Shown: positions 25,494 to 34,155 of the stretch, piece by piece
Position numbering within the stretch: the stretch's first letter is position 1
Layout of the letters: every line of letters starts with the position of its first letter
Source: Alphaproteobacteria bacterium
GTDB taxonomy: Bacteria; Pseudomonadota; Alphaproteobacteria; Micropepsales; Micropepsaceae
NCBI GenBank assembly: GCA_017307355.1
Contig: JAFKFG010000026.1
Span: forward strand, 1-48,807
Reading direction: 5' to 3'
Length of the DNA stretch: 48,807 nt
Made by a program: the position numbers and the translations under genes
Notes under the pieces: model-generated
The model's input: only the letters and a program-made list of their open reading frames with translations
What the model was told of the DNA's origin: nothing
The model's database searches: none

Positions 25494-26336
25494 TCAGTGC
25501 GGCAGCGCCGCGTCGCGGAACTCCGAAGGAGAACGGCCATAAGCCTCGCGGAAGGCGGCGCTGAAATGGCTGTGGCTGGAGAAACCCAGATCCAGGCTGA
25601 GCGCGGTCAGGTCGTCATATTGCGGCAACAGAGTGAGAGCGCGCGCCAGCCGGAGCCGCAGCTGATAGCGATAAAGCGGAATGCCTTCCACCCGGCGGAA
25701 GACCTGGGTGAGATAGACCGGCGAGCCGCCCACCTCGGCCGCGATTTCCGCCAAGGTCCAGCGGCGCGAAAGATCGGACGCCAGAACCAGCTTCACCCGG
25801 TCGGCCAGCCGCTGCGGCGCGATGCCGGCATCGCTGGCATGGCTGGTGCGCGGTCCCAGCGCCCGCTGCACCAGGGTGAGGGCGATGCTTTCGGCTTCCA
25901 AGGGCTGCGCCGTGCCCAAAAGCAAACCGTGCCGGAGCAGCGCCACCAAGGCTTGGCTGCGCGGATCGATCCTGAGGCGCTGCCGCCGGAACGCCAGACG
26001 CGCCCCGTCCTGAATCAGCGCCTTGGGCGCCAGCTCCCTGAGCAACGGCTCGTGGATATTCAGCGACAGGGAGGCATCGCCGCCCGTCACCGGATGGCTG
26101 ACCCGGTATCCTTCCATGGCATTGAAAAACAAAACCTGATTGGCTTCGGCCACGGTCTGGTCGCGGCCCAGATGACGCGCGAAAGCACCGCGATAGGGAA
26201 AGACCAGTTCGGTGGCGCTGGCGCATTCTTCCGCGCTTTGATGCCGGCAATGCCCCGCGCAACAGACATCGCGCACCGTGACGCTGGCCGTGTCCAGCAA
26301 CGTGCGGACGGCGAAGTCGGGCGCGTTGTCCGGCAT
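25494..26336 (-). CDS. AraC-family transcriptional regulator
   Basis: A 280-residue regulator. The C-terminal 100 residues hold two helix-turn-helix units (WTLAEIAAEVGGSPVYLTQV and LTALSLDLGFSSHSHFSAAF) ending with the family segment REAYGRSPSEFR. The N-terminal sensing domain has a Cys/His cluster DVCCAGHCRHQSAEEC near residue 24-38. Its ATG shares one base with the TGA of the DUF427 gene, so translation is coupled. It likely controls its own operon (DUF427, Cys-rich protein, hydrolase). A metal or redox-active ligand is suggested by the Cys cluster and by the Cys-rich protein encoded next. Confidence 0.88.
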   Translation of the reverse strand: MPDNAPDFAVRTLLDTASVTVRDVCCAGHCRHQSAEECASATELVFPYRGAFARHLGRDQTVAEANQVLFFNAMEGYRVSHPVTGGDASLSLNIHEPLLRELAPKALIQDGARLAFRRQRLRIDPRSQALVALLRHGLLLGTAQPLEAESIALTLVQRALGPRTSHASDAGIAPQRLADRVKLVLASDLSRRWTLAEIAAEVGGSPVYLTQVFRRVEGIPLYRYQLRLRLARALTLLPQYDDLTALSLDLGFSSHSHFSAAFREAYGRSPSEFRDAALPH

Positions 26337-26710
26337 CAGGTCTCTTCGATCGCATCCACGCGGTCGGGATAAAAGGCCAGATGGTCTTTTATCGCCGCCA
26401 CCGCGGCATAGGGATTTTCATACGTCCATACCGCATTGCGCGAACGCTCGCCACCGAGCGGGATGCTGTAATAACTGCAGTCGCCTTTGTACGGGCAATA
26501 GGTCTGATGATCGGTCCGCTCCAAGAGCGACATGTCCACATCCTGGCGGGGGACATATTTGACCCCGGGGTAAGAAGCTTCCTGCAGGATCAACGCATTC
26601 CTGCTGTCGGCGATCACCCGCCCGCCCAGTTTGACGATCACCCGGCCCGAAGCAGGGGTGATGGTGATGGGATGATCGGGTCCGGGAATTTTCACTGGCT
26701 TGCCGCTCAT
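26336..26710 (-). CDS. DUF427 domain protein
   Basis: A 124-residue cytoplasmic protein covering the whole small beta-rich DUF427 domain. The family hallmarks are VKLGGRVIADSRNALIL, the TYCPYKGDCSYYSI block, and the C-terminal AVWTYENPYAAVAAIKDHLAFY. ATG 26710 is the start: GGAGG sits about six bases before it, and the upstream in-frame ATG at 26767 has no support. It is the first gene of the four-gene minus-strand unit. The molecular role of DUF427 is not established. Confidence 0.9.
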   Translation of the reverse strand: MSGKPVKIPGPDHPITITPASGRVIVKLGGRVIADSRNALILQEASYPGVKYVPRQDVDMSLLERTDHQTYCPYKGDCSYYSIPLGGERSRNAVWTYENPYAAVAAIKDHLAFYPDRVDAIEET

Positions 26711-26832
26711 CCTTGCCTCCGGTGGTGGGGGAGAATCCGAGATGGAGACGGGACCCTGCCCGGTCAAGGCCCGCTTTATGTCTCACGCATGGCGATTTTA
26801 CTTTGGGCCCCGCTGCGTTAGCGTGATGCGTC

Positions 26833-28614
26833 ATGACCCTGCAGACCTTGCTCCACCAGGCCCAAACCCTGCACCAGGCCGGCCAACTGGCCGAAGCCGA
26901 AGGGCTTTACCGCCGGGTGCTGGCGCAGATCCCGCCGAATTTCCAGCTTCAGCATCGCCTGGCGCTGGTTCAGTTCCAGCAGCACCGGCATGGCGAGGCT
27001 TTGGCGTCGGTCACGGCGGCGCTGGCGATCAATCCCAAGGCCAGCGAATCCCTGTCGCTCAAAGCGGCCTTGCTGGCGGCGACCGGCCGGAGCGATGAGG
27101 CGCTGGCCCTGTTCGGCCGCGCCCTGGCGCTGAATCCGGATCTGCCGGACGCGCTCTACAACCGCGCCTTGCTGCTCACCGGGATGAACCGCCCGAAAGA
27201 CGCGCTGACCGATTTCGACCGGCTGGTGGCGCTGGCGCCGGGGCAAAGCGAAGCCTGGGTCAATCGCGGCGTGGTGTTGCAGCAAATGGGAAAACTGGCC
27301 GAGGCCGTCGCCAGTTACGACCGCGCCATCGCCCTGATGCCGAACCATATGCAGGCCTGGCTCAATCGCGGCACCGCCTTGCAGGCGCAGGGCCGGTTCG
27401 CCGAATCTCTCGCCAGCCTGGACAAGGTGTTGGCCCTGTCGCCGCGCCAGGCAGGCGCGTGGCTGGGACGGGGCATCGCCCTGACCGGCCTGCAGCGTTT
27501 CGAAGAAGCCTTGGAAAGTTTCGGCGCCGTGCTGGACATCGTGCCCGGCGAACCGGTCGCCACGCAGCGGCGCGCCGTGCTGCTGGAAACCATGAAATTG
27601 CTGGGAGACATTCCCCCGGGCGCCGACGAACAGAAAATCTGGCAGGATCGCGGCGCGTTTTTCCAGATCACGCAACGCTTTCCCGAAGCCTTGATGGCGC
27701 TGGACAAGGCGCTGGCGCTGGATCCCGTCAATTCCGCCGCCATGGTCCGCAAAGGCGCGGTGTTGTGCGAAGCCCGGCGCGTCGCCGAAGGCATGGACGT
27801 CTATCGCCATCACGCCGATGTGACCTTGGCCGACAAGCCGGTGGGCTCGGACGATGATCTGGCCCACAAGCAGCGCCACGATGCCGAGCAGCGCGCCTGG
27901 CTGGCCGAACGCGGCATCAACGATGACGGCTTCCGCCTGGAGCCGGGGGCGCGGATCGATGGCCCGGCGGTCAATCCGGCCAACGCCAAGGAAATCGCCA
28001 GGCGATGGAGCGAAACCGATCCGCCCGTGGTGGTGATCGACAATCTTCTGACCGAGGAAGCGCTGGAAGGTCTTCGCCGCTTCTGCCGGGGTTCGACCAT
28101 GTGGCGGCGCTCTTACAAGAGCGGCTATCTGGGAGCGATGCCGGAAACCGGCTTTGCCTGCCCGCTGCTGGCACAGATCGCGGACGAATTGCGCGACGTC
28201 TTTCCCACCGTGATCGGCGAGCACGGCCTGCGCCGCACCTGGGGCTTCAAATATGACAGCAGCCTGTCGGGTATTCCCATGCATGCCGACCAGGCAGCGG
28301 TGAATGTGAATTTCTGGATCGCGCCCGATGATGCCAACAAGGATCCGAGCAGCGGCGGCCTGGTGGTGTGGGATGTCAAAGCGCCCATGGATTGGGATTT
28401 CGCCCGCTACAACACCGACGAAGGGGCGATCCGCGCCTTCCTGAAGGAAAAAGGCGCCAAGCCGGTCGTGGTGCCGCACCGTGCCAACCGCGCGGTGATT
28501 TTCGATTCCGATCTTTTCCACGAAACCGACAAGATCGTCTTCAAGGACGGCTATGAGAACCGGCGCGTCAACGTCACCATGCTCTATGGCCGCCGCGCCT
28601 ATTATGGCGGCTGA
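26833..28614 (+). CDS. TPR-repeat protein with C-terminal 2-oxoglutarate/Fe(II) dioxygenase domain
   Basis: A 593-residue protein. Residues 1 to about 350 are seven or eight tetratricopeptide repeats (for example PKASESLSLKAALLAATGRS and SEAWVNRGVVLQQMGKLAEA). From about 395 is a dioxygenase-like double-stranded beta helix: His484 and Asp486 in MHADQAAVN, His563 in DSDLFHET, and Arg577/578 in NRRVNVTM fit the iron and 2-oxoglutarate sites. The architecture resembles protein hydroxylases that hold their substrate through repeats. It is followed 6 bp later by a methyltransferase gene, suggesting two successive modifications of one target. No signal peptide. Confidence 0.82.
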   Translation: MTLQTLLHQAQTLHQAGQLAEAEGLYRRVLAQIPPNFQLQHRLALVQFQQHRHGEALASVTAALAINPKASESLSLKAALLAATGRSDEALALFGRALALNPDLPDALYNRALLLTGMNRPKDALTDFDRLVALAPGQSEAWVNRGVVLQQMGKLAEAVASYDRAIALMPNHMQAWLNRGTALQAQGRFAESLASLDKVLALSPRQAGAWLGRGIALTGLQRFEEALESFGAVLDIVPGEPVATQRRAVLLETMKLLGDIPPGADEQKIWQDRGAFFQITQRFPEALMALDKALALDPVNSAAMVRKGAVLCEARRVAEGMDVYRHHADVTLADKPVGSDDDLAHKQRHDAEQRAWLAERGINDDGFRLEPGARIDGPAVNPANAKEIARRWSETDPPVVVIDNLLTEEALEGLRRFCRGSTMWRRSYKSGYLGAMPETGFACPLLAQIADELRDVFPTVIGEHGLRRTWGFKYDSSLSGIPMHADQAAVNVNFWIAPDDANKDPSSGGLVVWDVKAPMDWDFARYNTDEGAIRAFLKEKGAKPVVVPHRANRAVIFDSDLFHETDKIVFKDGYENRRVNVTMLYGRRAYYGG

Positions 28615-28620
28615 TATTTG

Positions 28621-29259
28621 ATGGCGATTCCCGAAAAGCCTTTGGGCGCGAAAGCGCTGGACGATGTCGCCGCCCGTACCTTGGGCGACTATGCCGTCCG
28701 CGCCGAGCGGTTTCGCGAACAGACCGCCGATCACGACGTCAGCCAGAATGTGGCTGCGTTGCTGGACGCCATCGGGGGAGCAAAGCCCTTCACCATTCTG
28801 GATGCCGGTTGCGGTCCCGGGCGCGACCTCAAGACCTTCGCCGCGCTCGGCCACATCGCCGTCGGGCTGGAGGGCTGCGCCGAATTCGCCGCCATGGCCC
28901 GCGCCGGCGGCTTCGAAGTGCTGGAGCAGAATTTCCTGGCGCTGGCGCTTCCTCCACAGCGTTTCGACGGCATTTTCGCCAACGCCACCCTGTTCCACAT
29001 TCCCAGCCAGGAGCTGCCCCGCGTGCTCAGCCAGTTTCGCGACGCATTGAAGCCGCGCGGCGTGCTCTTCAGCTCCAATCCCCGAGGCAATAACGACGAA
29101 GGCTGGTTCGACGGCCGCTATTGCGCCTATCACGATTGGGAGACATGGCGTGGGCACATGACCCGGGCGGGCTTCGAGGACGTCCGCCATTACTACCGGC
29201 CCGATGGCTTGCCCCGCGAACAGCAGCCCTGGCTCGCCAGCGTGTGGCGCAAAAAATAA
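28621..29259 (+). CDS. class I SAM-dependent methyltransferase
   Basis: A 212-residue enzyme. Motif I is FTILDAGCGPGRDLKTF near residue 60; LEGCAEFAAMA supplies the acidic residue that binds the ribose; FDGIFANATLFHI is motif IV, and LKPRGVLFSSNPRG is the post-core strand. The start is ATG 28621, 6 bp after the stop of the TPR-dioxygenase gene, so the two are one transcript. A bidirectional terminator follows. Its substrate is not evident; a shared target with the dioxygenase is inference. Confidence 0.85.
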   Translation: MAIPEKPLGAKALDDVAARTLGDYAVRAERFREQTADHDVSQNVAALLDAIGGAKPFTILDAGCGPGRDLKTFAALGHIAVGLEGCAEFAAMARAGGFEVLEQNFLALALPPQRFDGIFANATLFHIPSQELPRVLSQFRDALKPRGVLFSSNPRGNNDEGWFDGRYCAYHDWETWRGHMTRAGFEDVRHYYRPDGLPREQQPWLASVWRKK

Positions 29260-29285
29260 GCCCTCCCATTTCCAGGAGGGCTTAT
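29256..29285. terminator. bidirectional intrinsic terminator
   Basis: ATAAGCCCTCC (29256-29266) and its exact complement (29275-29285) form an 11-bp stem with an 8-nt loop between convergent genes. On the minus strand it is followed by six T residues (the A-run 29251-29256), making it a strong terminator for the aminotransferase gene. On the plus strand it serves the methyltransferase gene less strongly. Confidence 0.85.
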
Positions 29286-29308
29286 CTCAACTTTATCGAA
29301 GCGGCGGG

Positions 29309-30472
29309 TTAGGCCGATACCACCTTGTTGAAGGCGGCGAAGAAGCCTTCCATGTCCTGTTTGGAGCCGATGGAAATGCGCGACACGGTGGGCCAGCTCG
29401 CCCAGCGGGGGCCCGCGATCTCCACGCCCTGGGCGCGGAACGCCATCTGCATCTCCTTCGCCGTCTTGGTCTTCCAGTCGATCATCAGCATGTTGGCTTC
29501 GCTGGGGCCGATCAGCTTCAATCCGCGTTTGCTGAGGAAATCCACCGTCATGGCGCTATTGTCCATCAGCGTCTTGCGGCGCTGATCGATCAAAGTCTTG
29601 GCCGTGAGGCTGGCAGTGGCGCAGGCCGCTGACGGAATCGGAAGCTGCCCCGAAAGGCTGCCACCGTCATGGAGCTTGAGTTTGGCCAGAAGTTCGGGAC
29701 GGCCCATCGTATAGCCAATCCGCATGCCCGCCATGCCGAAGATCTTCGAGAAGGTGCGCATGATCAGCACATCCTTGCCCGCCGCGACCAGATGCGAATT
29801 GGTGTTGTTGGGATAGTCCTTGGTCCAATGGATATAGGCTTCGTCGAGCACCACGATCGAGCCCGCGGGCTTATTGTCCACCAGCCACGCGATCTCCGAT
29901 TGGGGCGTCATGGTGCCGGTGGGATTGTTGGGATTGCAGACATAGATCACGCCGGCATTGGCGTCGGCCGCCGCCATCGTCCTTATGTCGTGGCTGTAAT
30001 CGGCCTTCAGCGGTATGCCCTTGATGGGGGTCTTGAGGTAGTTCGCCGCCTTTGCCGCCGTCTCATAGGTGGGATCGGCCTGCACCAGGCTCTTGGTGGG
30101 CGAGCAGAACGCCACCACGCTGCGCGCCAGGCCTTCGTTCGAACCGGGCCAGGTCATGATGTGATCGGCCGGCACCTTCTCGATCATGGCGATGGCCTTG
30201 ACCAGATCGTCATGCTCGTTGTTGGGCACATAGCGATTGGATTGCGAGATCACCGCCGCGGCCGCGGCGGCGCCGGGCGCCATCGGCCCGGTCCAGCATT
30301 CATTCTGGCCGATCCGCACCCCGCCGCGCTTGGCGTCCGCCGCGAAGGCAAGTTCGGGATTTAAGGTCAGCGCCGTGGCCGCGCCGCCGAACATCATGGC
30401 GGCCCGCATCATCTGCCGCCGCGAATAGCCGCGAGAGAGCAGATCGTCTTTGAGTTCTTCAGAGATTTTCAT
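29309..30472 (-). CDS. Tat-exported PLP-dependent aminotransferase (HisC-like, fold type I)
   Basis: A 387-residue enzyme related to histidinol-phosphate aminotransferase. The N-terminus carries a twin-arginine signal: YSRRQMMRAAMMFGGAATAL, then a cut after AFA near residue 45. Catalytic elements follow: VCNPNNPTGT for the cofactor Asn, VVLDEAYIHW with the pyridine-binding Asp, and RTFSKIFGMAGMRIGY with Lys243 as the PLP Schiff-base residue. ATG 30472 has GGGAG about nine bases upstream. Tat export of a folded cofactor protein to the periplasm makes sense mechanistically, but the substrate there is unknown. It stands alone between two non-coding stretches. Confidence 0.87.
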   Translation of the reverse strand: MKISEELKDDLLSRGYSRRQMMRAAMMFGGAATALTLNPELAFAADAKRGGVRIGQNECWTGPMAPGAAAAAAVISQSNRYVPNNEHDDLVKAIAMIEKVPADHIMTWPGSNEGLARSVVAFCSPTKSLVQADPTYETAAKAANYLKTPIKGIPLKADYSHDIRTMAAADANAGVIYVCNPNNPTGTMTPQSEIAWLVDNKPAGSIVVLDEAYIHWTKDYPNNTNSHLVAAGKDVLIMRTFSKIFGMAGMRIGYTMGRPELLAKLKLHDGGSLSGQLPIPSAACATASLTAKTLIDQRRKTLMDNSAMTVDFLSKRGLKLIGPSEANMLMIDWKTKTAKEMQMAFRAQGVEIAGPRWASWPTVSRISIGSKQDMEGFFAAFNKVVSA

Positions 30473-30845
30473 TCATGGTTCTCCCTTGGATATGTTGCTT
30501 GGGATAGTTGCTCGAACGCGCGCGCAAAAAAGCAAACAGGGAAGCGGCATCAGAAGACGCGAATGCTCTACTCCCCGGAGCAGGCATTGTTCCGCCGGGA
30601 AGGCTATAGGGGGTTGTTTCAAGGTTCAAGCTTTTGCGGGCTCCGGCCGCATGCGGCGGCGCCGAAATTTGTCGCAAAAACACTCGCTTGCCGCGCCGTT
30701 CCGAGACGCGGATTGCATGCCGGATGAGCAGGTTGCCCGGATCGCGGGCGGCACGGCGAATCGCGCGCGTTAGCCATATCCGCAAAAGCCGTTGGACATT
30801 TCACCGCCGTCGCGGTGACGTCGGAGCCTGTCAAACAGGCGTCCC
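30473..30845. other. 373-bp stretch without a supported gene
   Basis: Short frames on both strands here have no ribosome sites, family motifs or hydrophobic pattern. The region must hold the promoters of the aminotransferase gene (minus) and of the small membrane-protein gene (plus). A palindrome GCCGCATGCGGC is present near 30645-30657. Nothing further is seen. Confidence 0.5.
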
Positions 30846-31031
30846 ATGTACCAGAAATTTCTCATCGGTCTTGCCATCCTGTCGGTCGTTGTCGCGCCGG
30901 TGTGGAGCTACAACAGCAACTGGTCCTATGGACCCTTCATCGCCGTGCTGTTCCTGCTGGGCGTGAATCTGGCCAATTATCTCTGCGCGGACCCGCTGTC
31001 CTTGAGCGGGACGAAAAAGGGACCGAATTAG
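30846..31031 (+). CDS. small two-helix membrane protein, unknown
   Basis: A 61-residue protein with two hydrophobic segments: FLIGLAILSVVVAPVW (about 5-20) and GPFIAVLFLLGVNLANYL (about 29-46), ending in a polar Lys-rich tail. The start ATG 30846 has AGGCG upstream. It converges on the TetR gene with 14 bp between stop codons. No family is recognised; the clean two-helix pattern is what supports it as real. Confidence 0.55.
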   Translation: MYQKFLIGLAILSVVVAPVWSYNSNWSYGPFIAVLFLLGVNLANYLCADPLSLSGTKKGPN

Positions 31032-31045
31032 TTTTTCTTACCCCC

Positions 31046-31672
31046 TCAGCGCTTCATATAAACATTCAGCATTTCGCCGAACCAGATTTCGAACTTGGTC
31101 CGCTCGGTGATTTCGTCCTCCGCGCTTGGCGCGCGCCGCAAACGCTTGCCCAGAATGGCATCGCCGAACGCGGCAATCGTTGTGAGATGCACGATGGCGC
31201 GGGTGTCGGCGATATCGACCGGCACACCCGGTCCGGCCATTCTTTCGCGCAGGGCCTGCAGGGCGAGGACCATCTCATCCAATGTGGGCAATCCCGCCGG
31301 GCCCATGGCAGCAGCGCCGCTCTGCATCAGCCAGACCATGCGCTGCGCCAGGCCGCCCCGATAAGCGGCGAAGAGCGGCGCGATCGCATCCTCGCTGGAA
31401 GATGGCCCCGCGCCCATCACCTTCAGCAGTTCCGATTTCAAATGCTCGACGCTCCTGAGATTGAGCGCCTGGATCAGCCCTTCCCGGCTGCCGAAATGAT
31501 GCAGGATGGTGGGATGGGAAACGCCTGCCGCCTTGGCAACCTCCTGCAGGCGCAGCCCGGCCGGCCCGCCCGCCGCCATGCCGGCTTCCGCGGCTTCCAG
31601 GATCAATTGGCGCGCATCGGCCGGGCTACGGCGTATGCGTTTGTTTTTGCTTGTCGATTTCGCGCTTGGCAC
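31046..31672 (-). CDS. TetR-family transcriptional regulator
   Basis: A 208-residue repressor-type protein. The N-terminal DNA-binding domain is ILEAAEAGMAAGGPAGLRLQ then EVAKAAGVSHPTILHHFGSR, the classic TetR helix-turn-helix with its His-His-Phe end. The C-terminal helical domain, about 75-208, would bind an unknown ligand. GTG 31672 is the likely start. It is divergent from the COQ4 gene and a palindrome fitting a TetR operator lies between them, so it probably represses COQ4, the membrane protein and the flavin monooxygenase genes as well as itself. Confidence 0.87.
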   Translation of the reverse strand: MPSAKSTSKNKRIRRSPADARQLILEAAEAGMAAGGPAGLRLQEVAKAAGVSHPTILHHFGSREGLIQALNLRSVEHLKSELLKVMGAGPSSSEDAIAPLFAAYRGGLAQRMVWLMQSGAAAMGPAGLPTLDEMVLALQALRERMAGPGVPVDIADTRAIVHLTTIAAFGDAILGKRLRRAPSAEDEITERTKFEIWFGEMLNVYMKR

Positions 31673-31686
31673 GTTTCAATATCTCT

Positions 31687-31708
31687 TTATTGACAATATT
31701 GTAGATAA
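31687..31708. promoter_or_regulatory. putative TetR operator with a -35-like hexamer
   Basis: A 22-bp near-palindrome: TTAT, two bases, ACAATATTGT (perfect 10-bp core, 31693-31702), two bases, ATAA; 18 of 22 positions are symmetric. TTGACA (31690-31695) overlaps it and would be the plus-strand -35, although the -10 17 bp later is poor. The site lies midway between divergent tetR and coq4-like starts. Confidence 0.62.
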
Positions 31709-31745
31709 TAGACAGGATCCTGCCGTCGAAACAAGGATGCCGCCC

Positions 31746-32435
31746 ATGTTCGCGCAATCCACCCTCGATACTCGGCTCCGCCCCTTCGAGGCCGTCAAGG
31801 CCGTGCGCCGCCTGATGGCCAATCCCGAAGCGACCGAGGAAGTGTTCGTGATCCTGCGCGCCATGCGCGGCCGTTCCGGCATCGCGCTGTTCCACCGCTT
31901 CGCGCAGAGCGCGATGGGCGCCCGCATCCTGAAAGAAAAGCGCAGCCTCTTCGCCGCCCTGTCCGATACGGCGGCGCTTGCCGCGCTGCCGGAGGGTAGC
32001 CTGGGCCGCGCCTATCATCGCTTCATGGCATCGGAGAATCTTTCCGCCGAGGGATTGGTGGCGCCGTCGCAAGCCTATCGCGACGATGTCGTGTCGGACG
32101 ATGTGGCGCTGTTTCGCGACCGCATGCGCGACATGCACGATCTCACCCACACCGTCACCGGCTATGGCCGCGATCCCCTGGGCGAACTCAGCCTGCTCGC
32201 GTTCATGTATCCGCACACCGGCAATCTGGGCATGGCGCTGATCGTGCTGATGGGCTTTGGGCGGCTGGAAAGCCGGGCCGCGCGCAAATCCGTGATCGAA
32301 GCCTGGCATCATGGCCGCAAGGCGCGCTGGTTCGCGGACCTGGATTGGGAAGCGATGCTGCCCGAACCTTTGGAGGCGCTGCGCAGCCGCCTCGGCATCC
32401 GCGCGCCCGTCCGCTATCAGGCGGTGACGCCGTGA
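31746..32435 (+). CDS. coq4: COQ4-family ubiquinone biosynthesis protein
   Basis: A 229-residue protein with the COQ4 zinc motif: His131-Asp132-x2-His135-x11-Glu147 in [18 protein letters not shown]. It also has [11 protein letters not shown] and the late [14 protein letters not shown] segment seen in the family. In eukaryotes COQ4 is needed for coenzyme Q ring assembly, and bacterial homologues are thought to do the same. ATG 31746 is the start, with AAGGA eight bases ahead; ATG 31737 is possible. Its stop overlaps the GTG of the next gene. Control by the divergent TetR protein is likely. Confidence 0.9.
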   Translation: MFAQSTLDTRLRPFEAVKAVRRLMANPEATEEVFVILRAMRGRSGIALFHRFAQSAMGARILKEKRSLFAALSDTAALAALPEGSLGRAYHRFMASENLSAEGLVAPSQAYRDDVVSDDVALFRDRMRDMHDLTHTVTGYGRDPLGELSLLAFMYPHTGNLGMALIVLMGFGRLESRAARKSVIEAWHHGRKARWFADLDWEAMLPEPLEALRSRLGIRAPVRYQAVTP

Positions 32436-32995
32436 AAACGCTTCTATCAGCCGCCCGTCCTTTGCTGACGGATCTGGCGTCCACCATCCTGTTTTTCTGC
32501 GTCTATGTCCTCACCGGACGTCTGCCGATGGCCGTGGCGCTGGGCCTCATGCTGGCGATCGGCCAGATCGGCTGGGAGTTGCTGCGCCGCCGCCCCATCG
32601 ACACGCTGCAATGGATCAGCGCGGTGGTGGTGCTGTCCTCGGGCAGCGCCGCGCTGATCACCAACGATCCCGTTTTCGTGATGATCAAGCCCAGCCTGAT
32701 CTATCTGCTGGTGGGCGCGGCGATGCTGAAGCGCGGCTGGATGAACCGCTATCTGCCGCCCCGCGCGCTGGAATTCGTGCCCGATCTGGCCGTCACCTTC
32801 GGCTATGTCTGGGCGGGGCTGATGTTCTTCTCCGCCGCGCTCAATCTGATCCTGGCGCTTACGCTCGGCGTGACAGCATGGGGCGTGGCGATGACGGCCT
32901 GGGGCATCGCCAGCAAGACCACATTCTTTCTGGGTCAATATGGCCTGATGAAATTCATCGGGCGCCGCCGCGCATCGGCGTTGGCTGCTGCCTGA
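32432..32995 (+). CDS. IspZ/YciB-like integral membrane protein
   Basis: A 187-residue protein with five hydrophobic segments and the pattern of the septation protein A family: [19 protein letters not shown] at the start, [38 protein letters not shown], and the closing [16 protein letters not shown] 32432 overlaps the COQ4 stop as GTGA, so the two are co-translated. In enterobacteria YciB is linked to envelope integrity; here, the tie to COQ4 suggests a membrane or quinone-related function. Confidence 0.8.
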   Translation: MKTLLSAARPLLTDLASTILFFCVYVLTGRLPMAVALGLMLAIGQIGWELLRRRPIDTLQWISAVVVLSSGSAALITNDPVFVMIKPSLIYLLVGAAMLKRGWMNRYLPPRALEFVPDLAVTFGYVWAGLMFFSAALNLILALTLGVTAWGVAMTAWGIASKTTFFLGQYGLMKFIGRRRASALAAA

Positions 32996-33054
32996 TCGGA
33001 CGGCTGGACGGGCTCTTCCGCCTCGCGCATCATGGCTTTGCGACATTTCAAAGC

Positions 33055-34053
33055 ATGTTGGGCCCGTTGGCATCCGTTCCTCTTTCCGTTCTCGATCTTT
33101 CTCCCATCATTCAAGGCGGTGATGCGGCCCTGGCGCTGAAAAACAGCCTGGATCTGGCGCAGCATACCGAGCGCTGGGGCTATCGCCGTTATTGGGTGGC
33201 CGAACACCACAACATGCCCGGCATCGCCAGCGCCGCCACCTCGGTGGTGATCGGCCATATCGCGGGCGGCACCTCCACCATCCGCGTGGGCGCGGGCGGG
33301 ATCATGCTGCCCAATCACGCGCCGCTGGTGATCGCCGAACAGTTCGGCACGTTGGCGGCGCTCTTTCCCGGCCGCATCGACCTGGGCGTGGGCCGCGCGC
33401 CGGGCACCGACCAGCGCACCGCCCTGGCGCTGCGCCGGACCTTGCAAGGCGACATCGATGATTTCCCGAAAGATGTGCTGGAGCTGATCGCCTATATGGA
33501 CGATCCCAAGCCCGGCCAGCCGGTCCGTGCCATTCCCGGCCAAGGCAGCAAGGTGCCGGTCTGGATGCTGGGATCGAGTACTTATGGCGCCCAGCTCGCC
33601 GCCGCCCTGGGCCTGCCTTATGCGTTTGCTTCCCATTTCGCGCCGGAACAGCTGACCCAGGCGCTGGAACTGTATCGCGCCCAGTTCCGCCCCTCGCCGT
33701 TTCTCGACAAGCCCTATGTGATGCTGGGCATCAATGTGGTGGCGGCCAACACCGATGCGGAGGCGAAATATCTTTTCACCTCGCTGCAGCAGGCCTTTGT
33801 GAATTTACGCACCGGCAATCCCGGTCCGTTGCCGCCGCCGATTGCCGACATCAGCGGGCTCTTCTTCGACCCGCGCATCGAAGCGATGCTGAACAGCGTA
33901 CTGTCGCTGGCCCAGGTGGGATCGCCCGAGACCGTGAAGGCCGGCGTCGAGGCCTTCATCGCCCAACACAAACCCGACGAACTGATGGTGACGGGCCAGA
34001 TCTACGATCATGCCGCCCGGCTGAGGTCTTACGAAATCCTCAGCCGGACATAA
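33055..34053 (+). CDS. luciferase-like flavin monooxygenase (LLM class)
   Basis: A 332-residue TIM-barrel flavoprotein. Typical segments are [15 protein letters not shown] at the start, [40 protein letters not shown], and [16 protein letters not shown], then [18 protein letters not shown] for the flavin phosphate. These fit the MsnO8-type subgroup. ATG 33055 is chosen since the conserved N-terminus begins just after it; there is no good ribosome site. It follows the IspZ-like gene by 59 bp and is probably in the COQ4 transcript. Reaction: oxygenation with reduced FMN; substrate not known. Confidence 0.87.
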   Translation: MLGPLASVPLSVLDLSPIIQGGDAALALKNSLDLAQHTERWGYRRYWVAEHHNMPGIASAATSVVIGHIAGGTSTIRVGAGGIMLPNHAPLVIAEQFGTLAALFPGRIDLGVGRAPGTDQRTALALRRTLQGDIDDFPKDVLELIAYMDDPKPGQPVRAIPGQGSKVPVWMLGSSTYGAQLAAALGLPYAFASHFAPEQLTQALELYRAQFRPSPFLDKPYVMLGINVVAANTDAEAKYLFTSLQQAFVNLRTGNPGPLPPPIADISGLFFDPRIEAMLNSVLSLAQVGSPETVKAGVEAFIAQHKPDELMVTGQIYDHAARLRSYEILSRT

Positions 34054-34075
34054 TCCGCCCCTACCAGAGATGCCC

Positions 34076-34102
34076 CCGGAGCGCGAGCGAGCCAAGCTCC
34101 GG
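34076..34102 (+). terminator. possible terminator after the flavin monooxygenase gene
   Basis: CCGGAGC (34076-34082) pairs with GCTCCGG (34096-34102), with a 13-nt loop, starting 22 bp after the stop codon. Only a short T stretch follows. A second inverted repeat, TTATTCG (34114-34120) and CGAATAA (34148-34154), lies between it and the peptidase gene. Confidence 0.4.
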
Positions 34103-34155
34103 CGTTTCAGAATTTATTCGGTCGTGCGGCGACGATCGCGCGACAATCGAATAAG

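Noticed and set aside
26818..29190. A 790-codon minus-strand frame
   Set aside because: Opposite the TPR-dioxygenase and methyltransferase genes; composition typical of antisense shadow.
30450..30834. Short frames on both strands (107, 108 and 71 codons)
   Set aside because: No ribosome site, no motif and no hydrophobic pattern; the stretch is treated as non-coding.
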